NCBI GenBank assembly: GCA_025980435.1
Contig: JAICXK010000012.1
Coordinates: forward strand, 1 to 42,361
Direction of reading: 5' to 3'
DNA: 42,361 nucleotides
Origin: Bryobacteraceae bacterium
GTDB lineage: Bacteria; Acidobacteriota; Terriglobia; Bryobacterales; Bryobacteraceae
Below, piece by piece: positions 1 to 7,699 of the stretch. The notes under the pieces are model-generated. The model saw only the letters and a program-made list of their open reading frames with translations. It was not told the origin of the DNA and did no database searches. Each line of letters starts with the position of its first letter. Within the stretch, counting starts at the first letter, position 1. Both the position numbers and the translations under genes were made by a program.

Positions 1-165
1 GAGCAGCGGCGATCCCGTCAAGGCCGTCATGAGCCAGGTTCCGGCGGTATCCTGCATCCAGGTGCCGAGGTTGGATACCACCGACGCGATGGTGCGATTC
101 CGGAATAACGGGTGGCGTAGTGGCGCCCACCCGGAAGGGGTTACGGTCTGCGTTGCCGAACTCAA
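1..165 (-). CDS. MFS transporter, N-terminal fragment (runs off the left edge)
   Basis: The minus-strand frame opens with a TTG codon at 165-163, just after an in-frame TGA, and stays open to the window edge (55 residues). It reads a short polar N-terminus, then LRHPLFRNRTIAS and VVSNLGTWMQDTAGTWLM, followed by ALTGSPLL. This is the usual start of the first helix and loop of major facilitator exporters of the EntS/MFS_3 type (family knowledge), so a 12-helix inner-membrane exporter is expected. It lies downstream of the molybdenum oxidoreductase operon on the same strand, with a 93-base gap holding a hairpin. No clear Shine-Dalgarno precedes the TTG, so the exact start is uncertain. The substrate cannot be told. 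Confidence 0.72.
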   Translation of the reverse strand, partial: MSSATQTVTPSGWAPLRHPLFRNRTIASVVSNLGTWMQDTAGTWLMTALTGSPLL

Positions 166-205
166 AGTTCAATGATGGCATTTGAACGGCTCTACGGGTC
201 AGATT

Positions 206-241
206 TCTCAAACCGAGCCGCGCGCGCGAGCAAGCGGGTTT
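206..241. repeat. GC-rich hairpin between paoC-like gene and MFS gene
   Basis: AAACC (210-214) and CCGC (218-221) pair with GCGG (234-237) and GTTT (238-241) around a GCGCGC-rich loop. It sits just after the stop of the molybdenum subunit, so it may end that transcript. It also resembles a second intergenic element at 18869-18897 (shared CCGAGCC and GAGC blocks), suggesting an interspersed repeat. The rest of 166-258 shows nothing else. Confidence 0.35.
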
Positions 242-258
242 AATTCACTGGAAAACAA

Positions 259-2481
259 TCACAACATCACCTTGTCCAAGGTGATCGGCAGATCTCTCAC
301 GCGCTTTCCGGTGGCGTGAAACACTGCGTTTGCAATGGCCGCGGCCGCTCCTGTAATTCCGATTTCGCCGATGCCTTTTGCGCCGATCGGATTTACATGA
401 TCGTCTTTCTCATCCACCCAGATCGCTTCGATCTTGCCGATATCCGCGTTCACCGGCACGTGATATTCGGCCAGGTTGTTATTGACCCACCGGCCCAGGC
501 GCTTGTCTACCGCGGCGTATTCATACAGCGCCATGCTGATCCCCCAGATCATGCCGCCCAGGAACTGGCTGCGAGCGGTTTTGGCATTCAAAATCCTGCC
601 CGCGCCGAAGCAGCCCACCATGCGTGACACTTTGATCTGGCCGAGATCCGCATCCACCCGAGCTTCTGCGAACTGCGCGCCGAATGCGTACATCGAGTAG
701 TGGTCTTTTTCGGCTCCGGGTTTCGCCTCGGCCTTGGCCTCTACGTGCGGCTGCCCGCTGCGCAGAATCAACTCACGGAACGTTTCGCCCCTGGCCGGAT
801 TGCTGCGTGCATACAGGCGCCCCTTGTTTAGAATCACGTCTTGCGCTCCCAGGCCCGATAAGGGAGACCGCGCGTCGCGAATCGCCATTTGGATCAGCTT
901 CTCTCGCAGCGCCTGCGACGCCAGGTGGACCGCGGACCCCGTGCTGGCCGCCGTCTGAGATCCTCCCGAAACCGGCGTCTGCGGAAGGATCGTGTCCCCT
1001 AATCGGAACCTCACCTGCTTCGCATCCACGCCGAATGCTTCGGCCGCTACCTGGGTCATGATCGTATAGGTTCCGGTGCCCAGGTCTTGTGTCCCCGCAT
1101 CGACCGAAAATGTGCCGTCAACGTTCAGTCGCGCCGATGCGTTAGAAACGCTTCGCCGGGTCGGATAGACGGACGTTGCCATGCCCCAGCCGATGAGCGC
1201 GTTACCATCCTGCATGGAACGCGGTTCCAGCGGCCGCTTGCTCCATCCAAAATGTTTCGCACCCTGCAGGTAACATTCCCGCAGCGATTTACTGGACCAG
1301 GGCTTGTTCTCTTCCGGATCGGTCTCGGCGTAATTTTTCAACCGGAATTCGACCGGGTCCATTTTGAGCGCGTACGCCATTTCGTCCATCGCCGCTTCCA
1401 GTCCATACGTTCCCGAAGCCTCGCCGGGCGCGCGCATGTATGACGGCTGGCCGATATTCGAGCGAACCAGACGCTGCGAAGTGCTGTTGTTTGGCGATTG
1501 ATATAACATGCGAGCCGGCAGGCTGGCCGCTTCGACAAACTCGCCGAACATCGAGGTGTGGGAGACAGTATCGTCTCGCAGCGCCGTGATTGCGCCGTCG
1601 CTCTTTGCTCCCATCGCGATCGCCTGCCGCGTTTCCGACCGGCACCCCAGCATTCCGAACATCTGCGGCCTCGTCACTGCCAGTTTCACCGGTCGTTTCG
1701 CCTGTTTAGCGGCCATGGCCGCCAGAATGACGTGCGACCATACGGGTCCCTTGCTCCCGAACCCGCCGCCCAGATACGGCGAAATCACGCGCACGTTTTC
1801 CGGCGGTAATCCGAATACCGAAGCCACGCGCCCGCGATCCGAAAATACGCCTTGCGTTGCATCGTAAATGGTCAACCGATCGGGCGCGTTCCAGACTGCG
1901 ATGGTGGCGTGCGGCTCCATCGGGTTGTGTACTTCAAACGGCGTCCGATAGACGTAATCAATGCTCTTCTTGGCCTCAGCCATGCCGGCCTGCACATCTC
2001 CCCGATGGCTCGCCGCCGGATCACCGCCGCCTCCCGCTTTGTCTGGCGCATATGCATCCGCGAGGCGACTCTCAAGGTCCATCTGAGGAGGTTGCGGCGC
2101 GTAAGTGACTTGCACCAGTTGCGCTCCTGCAATCGCATCCGCGAATGTCTCGGCAACAACAACGCCGATGGGCTGGTTCGCATAATAAACCACATCGTCC
2201 TGCAGGGCTTGCACGGCATGGCCGGGCGGCGATGTCTTGCTCTGATTCTGCGCTCCCGGAACTTTGAGCGAATTCTGATGCGTAATCACCAGCAGCACGC
2301 CTTGAGCTTGTTCCGCTGCGCGCGTGTCCATGGAAGCAATGCGGCCGTTGGCGATGCTGCTGACGACCATCACCGCGTACGCCGCGTTCGGCACGTCATG
2401 CTCGTAAGCATACACCGCGCGGCCCGTCACTTTTACGCGTCCATCTATCCGGTCGAGAGGCTGTCCAATCAGATCATCCAT
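259..2481 (-). CDS. Molybdenum-binding subunit of periplasmic aldehyde/xanthine oxidoreductase (PaoC-like)
   Basis: The 740-residue product matches the molybdopterin-cytosine-dinucleotide subunit of the xanthine oxidase family, closest in arrangement and length to E. coli PaoC (YagR). The N-terminus (IGQPLDRIDGRVKVTGRA) is the small domain that opens these subunits, GGGFGSKG is the molybdopterin contact region, and GAKGIGEIGITGAA near the C-terminus carries the catalytic base Glu (about residue 706). It should hydroxylate aldehydes or N-heterocycles and pass electrons to the iron-sulfur and FAD subunits. The ATG at 2481 overlaps the FAD gene by 8 bases and has a perfect AGGAGG nine bases upstream, which fixes the start. 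It has no signal peptide, so export would ride on the Tat signal of the small subunit. The true substrate is unknown. Confidence 0.9.
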   Translation of the reverse strand: MDDLIGQPLDRIDGRVKVTGRAVYAYEHDVPNAAYAVMVVSSIANGRIASMDTRAAEQAQGVLLVITHQNSLKVPGAQNQSKTSPPGHAVQALQDDVVYYANQPIGVVVAETFADAIAGAQLVQVTYAPQPPQMDLESRLADAYAPDKAGGGGDPAASHRGDVQAGMAEAKKSIDYVYRTPFEVHNPMEPHATIAVWNAPDRLTIYDATQGVFSDRGRVASVFGLPPENVRVISPYLGGGFGSKGPVWSHVILAAMAAKQAKRPVKLAVTRPQMFGMLGCRSETRQAIAMGAKSDGAITALRDDTVSHTSMFGEFVEAASLPARMLYQSPNNSTSQRLVRSNIGQPSYMRAPGEASGTYGLEAAMDEMAYALKMDPVEFRLKNYAETDPEENKPWSSKSLRECYLQGAKHFGWSKRPLEPRSMQDGNALIGWGMATSVYPTRRSVSNASARLNVDGTFSVDAGTQDLGTGTYTIMTQVAAEAFGVDAKQVRFRLGDTILPQTPVSGGSQTAASTGSAVHLASQALREKLIQMAIRDARSPLSGLGAQDVILNKGRLYARSNPARGETFRELILRSGQPHVEAKAEAKPGAEKDHYSMYAFGAQFAEARVDADLGQIKVSRMVGCFGAGRILNAKTARSQFLGGMIWGISMALYEYAAVDKRLGRWVNNNLAEYHVPVNADIGKIEAIWVDEKDDHVNPIGAKGIGEIGITGAAAAIANAVFHATGKRVRDLPITLDKVML

Positions 2482-3472
2482 TTTGCTGACCTCCTACGAC
2501 AGTTGTGACCGCGCGTACAATGGCCCGCTTCGCCAGCTCGATCTTGAAGGAGTTGTGCTCATACCCGTGCGCATCCGCCAGTTCCTCCTCAGCAGCAGCG
2601 CGCAACGTTTTTTTGTCGGCCTTTTCTCCTGTGAGCGCCTTCTCCGCCTTCGTCGCGCGCCAGGGCTTATGCGCCACACCGCCAAGCGCGATCCGGACAT
2701 GGCGCATGGTGCCATCTTCGTCCGCATCCAGGACTACCGCTACCGAGACAAGCGCGAAAGCGTACGAATGCCGGTCGCGAATTTTCAAATAGTGCGACTG
2801 CTTTCCGTACGGAATCGACGGCAGATCGATGGCAGTGATCAATTCGCCGGATTGCAGATTGGTTTCAACTTGCGGTGTGTCGCCTGGTAGTCGGTGGAAC
2901 TCCGTCATGTTAATGGAGCGCTCGCCATGCGGTCCTTTCACCTGGACCACAGCATCCAGAGCGGTCAGCGCGACACACATATCGCTGGGATGAACGGCGA
3001 TGCACTGCGGGCTCTGGCCTAAAACGGCATGGATGCGATTGTAACCGTCGATCGCCGCGCACCCGCTTCCTGGCGTGCGCTTGTTGCATTCCTGATAGCT
3101 CGGGTCGTAAAAGTAATAGCAGCGCGTCCTCTGCAGCAGGTTTCCGCCCATGGTCGCCATGTTGCGCAACTGTGGGGATGCCCCCGCCAGAATTGCTTCG
3201 GTCAATACCGGGTAGCGGGTCCGGATCAACTCGTGATTTGCAGCATCCGTATTACTTATCAGGGCGCCGATCCGGACTCCATCCCCGTGCGGGGAGATTT
3301 TCATCAAGGGAAGACGGCCGATGTCGATGAGGTGCGCCGGCCGCTCCACGCCCATTTTCATCAGGTCGAGCAGATTTGTCCCGCCGCCTATGAAACGTGT
3401 TTCCTGCGCCTCACCGTAACCCTGAATGGCCTCATCTACGGTCGCCGGACAGAAGTAGCTGAACGGTTTCAT
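2474..3472 (-). CDS. FAD subunit of the same oxidoreductase, with extra Fe-S cysteines (PaoB-like)
   Basis: This 332-residue protein is the FAD-binding middle subunit. The motif FIGGGTNLLDLMK (27-39) and the TMGGNLLQRTRC region bind FAD in this family. Four cysteines (C118, C129, C138, C157) lie in a loop reading RCYYFYDPSYQECNKRTPG and onward; the same insertion in E. coli PaoB holds an additional [4Fe-4S] cluster, so one is predicted here. The open frame extends upstream to 3694, but the family start (MKPFSYF) is at 3472, where ATGA overlaps the stop of the 2Fe-2S gene. It relays electrons from the 2Fe-2S subunit to an unknown acceptor. Confidence 0.88.
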   Translation of the reverse strand: MKPFSYFCPATVDEAIQGYGEAQETRFIGGGTNLLDLMKMGVERPAHLIDIGRLPLMKISPHGDGVRIGALISNTDAANHELIRTRYPVLTEAILAGASPQLRNMATMGGNLLQRTRCYYFYDPSYQECNKRTPGSGCAAIDGYNRIHAVLGQSPQCIAVHPSDMCVALTALDAVVQVKGPHGERSINMTEFHRLPGDTPQVETNLQSGELITAIDLPSIPYGKQSHYLKIRDRHSYAFALVSVAVVLDADEDGTMRHVRIALGGVAHKPWRATKAEKALTGEKADKKTLRAAAEEELADAHGYEHNSFKIELAKRAIVRAVTTVVGGQQNG

Positions 3473-4113
3473 ACGCGCCTCCGGCCTGCAGCTTCGCGAA
3501 CCGCCGCGACAATCCCCTCGTAAGCTCCGCAGCGGCAGATATTGCCGCTCATGCGCTCGCGAATTTCGTCGTCGCTTAGTTCGATGGGCCTGATCTCCCC
3601 CATCCGGGGCGTCACGGCGCTGGGCGCGCCTGCCTTCACTTCGTCCAGCAGGGCCACGGCCGAACAGACCTGCCCGGGAGTGCAATAGCCGCATTGGAAA
3701 CCATCGTGCTCGATGAAGGCCGTCTGCATCGGATGCAATTGACTGCCCGCTGCGAGCCCTTCGATCGTGGTGATCTCGCGCCCGTTTTGCATGATCGCCA
3801 ACGTCAGGCAGGAGTTAATGCGGCGGCCGTCCACCAGCACGGTGCAGGCGCCGCATTGGCCATGATCGCAACCTTTCTTTGTGCCGGTCAGCTTCAGGTG
3901 CTCGCGCAACAGGTCCAGCAGGGTCACGCGTGGATCTATCTGTAATTCCTGCTTCTGCTTGTTGATCGTGAACGTGCAGTTCACTATCCTCGGCTTGATC
4001 TCCGGCGTTTGCGCGGCAGCCGGCACTCCGGCGGCGAGGCCGCTAACGACAGCAACTTCGACGAACTCCCGTCTGCTGACCTGTAGCGCCGGCTTCGATT
4101 CCTGATCGTCCAT
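3469..4113 (-). CDS. 2Fe-2S subunit with Tat signal (PaoA-like)
   Basis: The 214-residue product begins with a twin-arginine signal ([17 protein letters not shown], about residues 13-29, then PAAAQ), so the whole folded complex is probably exported to the periplasm. The plant-type ferredoxin domain has C82, C87, C90 and C102, and the helical second-cluster domain has C141, C144, C193 and C195: two complete [2Fe-2S] sites. The start at 4113 is chosen because GGGGAA sits a few bases upstream and the Tat motif follows; the frame itself is open to 4188. It is the first gene of the operon (2Fe-2S, FAD, Mo), the same order as E. coli paoABC. No paoD/xdhC-type maturation gene is seen in the window. 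Confidence 0.9.
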   Translation of the reverse strand: MDDQESKPALQVSRREFVEVAVVSGLAAGVPAAAQTPEIKPRIVNCTFTINKQKQELQIDPRVTLLDLLREHLKLTGTKKGCDHGQCGACTVLVDGRRINSCLTLAIMQNGREITTIEGLAAGSQLHPMQTAFIEHDGFQCGYCTPGQVCSAVALLDEVKAGAPSAVTPRMGEIRPIELSDDEIRERMSGNICRCGAYEGIVAAVREAAGRRRV

Positions 4114-4209
4114 TTCGTTCCCCGCTGGGCACTTGGTTAGATCGAAGTGGAGATAGATCGTGACACAGGACCGACAGCACGGGTGCAATCCTTGTCATAC
4201 TCTGGTGGT

Positions 4210-4737
4210 GTGACGGCCTTGGAGGCTTACGATCTGACAACCAAGGGCGGAGGCGCCGATTTCGCTCGCATCATAGCGGCCTGCGAGTCGTTTGGCCCCT
4301 ACTGCCTCATCGAAGGTCTCGCGGTAAACTGCTACGTCGAGCCTGTATACACCCTTGATGCGGATTTCGTAGTCGTTTCAGAGCCGCTCCCGCAGCTTTC
4401 CGCTTTCTTGGAGCGTGAGGGATTCACCATTCGTAGTTTCAGCAATTCGGTGAACGCGGAAACCCCCTCCAGCGAGCTTCGCATTCAATTTACAACCGAC
4501 CCGCATTATCAGTCGTTCCCCTCGCGCGCTCTGCAGCGCGAAGTCCTGGGAGTGCGAGCATGTGTTGCCTGTCTCGAAGATGTTGCCCGCGGGAAACTAC
4601 GGGCGTTTGCCGATCCGCGGCGCCGCTTGAGCAAGCGCAAAAAGGATGAGCTCGACTTGATCCGGCTCGCCGAAACTTACCCGGAGCTTCGCACGCTCTA
4701 CCCGAAGGTACTTCTTGACCAACTTGCGGCACTTTAA
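4210..4737 (+). CDS. AbiEii-like nucleotidyltransferase protein
   Basis: About 175 residues. The segment YCLIEGLAVNCYVEPVYTLD followed by ADFVV has the form of the nucleotidyltransferase fold (Gly-x-x-x, then DxD), and LRIQFTTDPHYQSF plus RRRLSKRKKDELDLIRLAE is typical of short bacterial proteins annotated as AbiEii/AbiGii-type toxins. In those families the enzyme adds nucleotides to a target RNA or protein. No antitoxin-sized gene sits next to it, so it may be an orphan. The frame is open from 4147 (ATG), but GTG 4210 or TTG 4219 are better placed; none has a clear Shine-Dalgarno, and the start is uncertain. It diverges from the PaoABC-like operon, and a GH16 gene follows after 4 bases. Confidence 0.6.
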   Translation: MTALEAYDLTTKGGGADFARIIAACESFGPYCLIEGLAVNCYVEPVYTLDADFVVVSEPLPQLSAFLEREGFTIRSFSNSVNAETPSSELRIQFTTDPHYQSFPSRALQREVLGVRACVACLEDVARGKLRAFADPRRRLSKRKKDELDLIRLAETYPELRTLYPKVLLDQLAAL

Positions 4738-4741
4738 TCCA

Positions 4742-5524
4742 ATGCCGGCCCGTATCCTGACGCTGCTCCTTCTCGCCCTTCCCGCCATGGCTGCAACCAA
4801 TTGGAAGCTGACCTGGAGCGACGAATTCAACGGCGCGGCCAACACGTTGCCCGACGCGGGCAAGTGGACGTATGACCTGGGCGCAGGCGGTTGGGGTAAT
4901 CAGGAACTGGAGACCTATACGAACGCCATCGAGAACGTCTCACAGGACGGAAAGGGCCATCTCCTCATCCGCGCTGTCAAAACTCCTGAAGGCTACACGT
5001 CGGCCCGCCTCAAGACGCAAGGCAAGTTCACGGTCCAGTATGGCAAGGTCGCGGTGCGCATGAAGATCCCGCATGGCCAAGGCATGTGGCCGGCGTTCTG
5101 GATGCTGGGCGCGGATATCAAAACCGCCGGCTGGCCGGGCTGTGGCGAGATCGATGTTATGGAAAACATCGGGAAGGAGCCGTCCATTGTCCACGGCACC
5201 ATTCACGGACCCGGCTATTCCGGCGGCAAAGGGATCAGTCATCAATACTCGCTTCCTGGCGGCGAACCGTTATCCGGCGATTTCCATATCTACGCTGTCG
5301 AGTGGTCGCCCGCTTCCATCACCTTCTCACTCGATGGCAAACCTTATGGAACCGCCACGCCCGCCGATCTTCCCGCCGGCACGCATTGGGTATACAATCA
5401 TCCATTCTTTCTGCTGCTCAATCTGGCCGTCGGCGGCGACTGGCCCGGCAATCCGGACGGCGCCACTCAGTTTCCACAGACGCTGCTCGTTGATTGGGTG
5501 CGGGTGTGGCAGAAAAACAGGTAG
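4742..5524 (+). CDS. Secreted GH16 endo-beta-glucanase (laminarinase-like)
   Basis: The 260-residue protein starts with a Sec signal (MPARILTLLLLALPAMAA) and then shows the single GH16 jelly-roll domain: WSDEFNG, WGNQELETYT, GKVAVRMKIPHGQGMWPAFW and the catalytic signature GEIDVMEN, with nucleophile E136, D138 and acid/base E141. WDVRVWQ-type ending (LLVDWVRVWQKNR) is also typical. GH16 members with this form of motif cleave beta-1,3 or mixed beta-1,3-1,4 glucans; laminarin or fungal wall glucan is the likeliest substrate, but specificity cannot be fixed by reading. The gene has no carbohydrate-binding module. It follows the nucleotidyltransferase stop by 4 bases and converges with the glycosidase gene ending at 5529. 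Confidence 0.92.
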   Translation: MPARILTLLLLALPAMAATNWKLTWSDEFNGAANTLPDAGKWTYDLGAGGWGNQELETYTNAIENVSQDGKGHLLIRAVKTPEGYTSARLKTQGKFTVQYGKVAVRMKIPHGQGMWPAFWMLGADIKTAGWPGCGEIDVMENIGKEPSIVHGTIHGPGYSGGKGISHQYSLPGGEPLSGDFHIYAVEWSPASITFSLDGKPYGTATPADLPAGTHWVYNHPFFLLLNLAVGGDWPGNPDGATQFPQTLLVDWVRVWQKNR

Positions 5525-5528
5525 CCGC

Positions 5529-7658
5529 TCAAACCAGCGCAGCCACTTCGTAGTCGACGACGCTCGGAACGGTGAATGTCACTGTGTTCCCATCTTTTGA
5601 GAACGGAACATTCTTTCCCGCGCGCAACAACCTTACTTGTGACGCGTCGGCGCCGGAGGGCAGTGTCATCCGGACCTTCTGCGCGCCCAGCGGATAAGCT
5701 TTCCTGAACCAGCCCCGCTGCATGTCGGGGTTGTTGTAGTTGAGTACGTGGACAGCGAAGCCCGGCTGCGTTTTCCATGCGAAGATCTCCGCCATTCCCT
5801 CGCCCACCACGGAAATCGGTGCGGGTTCGCTCATCATCCAGCGGATCGAATTCACCAAGAGCCGGCTGAGATCGGGATTCTCCGATCTCCAGTAAGCCCG
5901 GTCGATATCGCCCGGAAAATAAACCGTTCGGCTTGCACCCTGTTGCCGCAAGACAATCGCCGGTTGATCGGTGCGTTCGACGCGCGGATAGACCATTTCG
6001 GGAGGAAACGCCGGAAATGGCGGCAGGACGGTCAGGATAGCATCCGAAACCGGCTTTAAGGGAACATAGTATTCGGCAAACGGCAGAAGTTTTGTGTCTT
6101 GGAAGCCCTGGAGAATCGGGTGATCGCGTTCCAGGCGAGCATAGGCGGCGTTCCCATTCGGCCCCACCAGCTTCGCCGCGACTCTTGCCCCAAAGAGATC
6201 CGATAACGGCCACTCCGCCGGGTTCTTCGCGTTTTCATCGTAGAATCCGGTCTCGAATGTCGCAAGAAGCGATCCGCCGCGCCGAACGTAATCGCGGAGC
6301 TGATCGCATTGCGCTGAACGCAACAACGCTGCATTAGAAAGAATGAGGCCCTTATAGCGGGCCAGCGTTTCGGGTCCAAGATCGTCCTCGTGAACAAAGT
6401 CAAAAACGAACCGCCCGTCCAGCAGGGCCTTATACATCCCCTGCAAAAATTCAGTTACGTCATGTCCTCCGGGCGGTCGGTAAAACGCGTTCGTCCGCTG
6501 CGAAAACACAATGCCCAGGTTTGCCAACGAATGCTGATTGACGAAATGCGGTTCGTTCGCGGCGAGCCATTGATAGAAATCGCGCCCCGTCTTCTCCCAT
6601 CGATGATCTTCGGGTTTGCCGCCCAGCCAGTGATACCACGGTGTCATACCACTCGCGGCAGTTTGCGCCATCCACATAGTGGCTTCGAGCGGAGCTTTCG
6701 ATGCGTGGCGCCACAACGGAGAAGTATTTGCGTACGAGCCGGTCACGTTCGTGATCGTGCGACCCTTCATGACGGCCTGTGCAACGCGCCCTTGCTGCGC
6801 GCAATCCCAAATGGGAGTTACTCCGGAGCGCCCCTGGTGATCGGCATTGAACCACCCGGCCACACTCGCAATCCGGTTCAGATTCGTAACCGCGCGGATG
6901 CCGCCGCCCAGATTGCCAACGTACACGCTATCCCACTTCTTTTCTTTTGCGGTGCTATCCCATAATTTCCAGATATCGAGGACTTTATCGAGATGCTGCT
7001 GATAACCCTCCGGACTTGCCGGATCGGCCAGCTTGTTACATGCTTCGCAATGACATTCCGGCGGCCGGCCCGTGCTCGGCCATCCGTTCGTGAAAAAGCC
7101 ATCCACATCGTAAAGAGAATTCACCTCACGGATAATCGCCGGCATCTGCTCTGTAAAGTAGGTCGAGTACATGCATGTCTTGTAAAGCCAGGGCGATTCC
7201 GCGTTCACCACCGGCTTTCCATCCCCGGTCCGCTCAATCCACTCCGGATGCGCCTTAAACGCTTCTTCGTATACGTAATTGCAGTCCATCCGGGCAACCA
7301 CCCGGATACCCGCGGTTTTCGCGGCTTTCGCGAAATCTCCGAAAAGGTCGCGATTGCCCAGGAACTGGCTGCGATGATGATACGGGATCTTGGTCGGATA
7401 GAATGCCATGATGCCGCCGGCGTTCAACAGTAAGGCATCCAGCTTGAGGCTCGACCAGTACTGAATCCACCAGTCGATATCGAGCTCGATCGGATCGCGT
7501 TCGTTGAAGTTTGTCTGCCCGCAGCGCCGCATCGTCGCATACCAGGGCCGGCGCTCCGGATTTTGCGGCTCTGCTCCAAAAAGATGAGGTGTAATGGCTG
7601 CTCCCGAAATGATGCCGATGGCATCGCGTCGCGTGATCGTATCCCCAAAATCTGTCAT
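5529..7658 (-). CDS. Exported TIM-barrel glycosidase, GHL6/GH42-like with trimerization-type domain
   Basis: This 709-residue protein has a short Tat-like leader (ITRRDAIGIISGAAITPHLF). Residues about 40-400 read as a TIM barrel of the hypothetical glycosidase group GHL6: WWIQYWSSLKLDALLLNAGG, RVVARMDCNYVYEEAFKAHP, DVDGFFTNGW and a cysteine motif ECHCEACNKL. Residues about 400-600 resemble the beta-galactosidase trimerization/glutaminase-like domain (LARYKGLILSNAALLRSAQ, DYVRRGGSLLATFETG), and a beta domain ends the chain. Related proteins are annotated as beta-galactosidase or alpha-fucosidase-like, but activity is mostly untested. It lies 41 bases after the GH95 gene on the same strand, so the pair is probably one transcript acting on a fucosylated or galactosylated glycan. 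Confidence 0.72.
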   Translation of the reverse strand: MTDFGDTITRRDAIGIISGAAITPHLFGAEPQNPERRPWYATMRRCGQTNFNERDPIELDIDWWIQYWSSLKLDALLLNAGGIMAFYPTKIPYHHRSQFLGNRDLFGDFAKAAKTAGIRVVARMDCNYVYEEAFKAHPEWIERTGDGKPVVNAESPWLYKTCMYSTYFTEQMPAIIREVNSLYDVDGFFTNGWPSTGRPPECHCEACNKLADPASPEGYQQHLDKVLDIWKLWDSTAKEKKWDSVYVGNLGGGIRAVTNLNRIASVAGWFNADHQGRSGVTPIWDCAQQGRVAQAVMKGRTITNVTGSYANTSPLWRHASKAPLEATMWMAQTAASGMTPWYHWLGGKPEDHRWEKTGRDFYQWLAANEPHFVNQHSLANLGIVFSQRTNAFYRPPGGHDVTEFLQGMYKALLDGRFVFDFVHEDDLGPETLARYKGLILSNAALLRSAQCDQLRDYVRRGGSLLATFETGFYDENAKNPAEWPLSDLFGARVAAKLVGPNGNAAYARLERDHPILQGFQDTKLLPFAEYYVPLKPVSDAILTVLPPFPAFPPEMVYPRVERTDQPAIVLRQQGASRTVYFPGDIDRAYWRSENPDLSRLLVNSIRWMMSEPAPISVVGEGMAEIFAWKTQPGFAVHVLNYNNPDMQRGWFRKAYPLGAQKVRMTLPSGADASQVRLLRAGKNVPFSKDGNTVTFTVPSVVDYEVAALV

Positions 7659-7699
7659 CGTTTTCTACAACAGATTATGCGCCCTGGCGCGTATGCGGA

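Noticed and set aside
2-175. Plus-strand open frame at the left edge that could be the tail of a gene
   Set aside because: The minus strand of the same stretch gives a clear MFS transporter N-terminus, so the plus-strand frame is a shadow.
1852-2508. 218-residue plus-strand frame opposite the molybdenum subunit
   Set aside because: Shadow of a clear PaoC-like gene; composition is Arg/His-rich and no family is recognisable.
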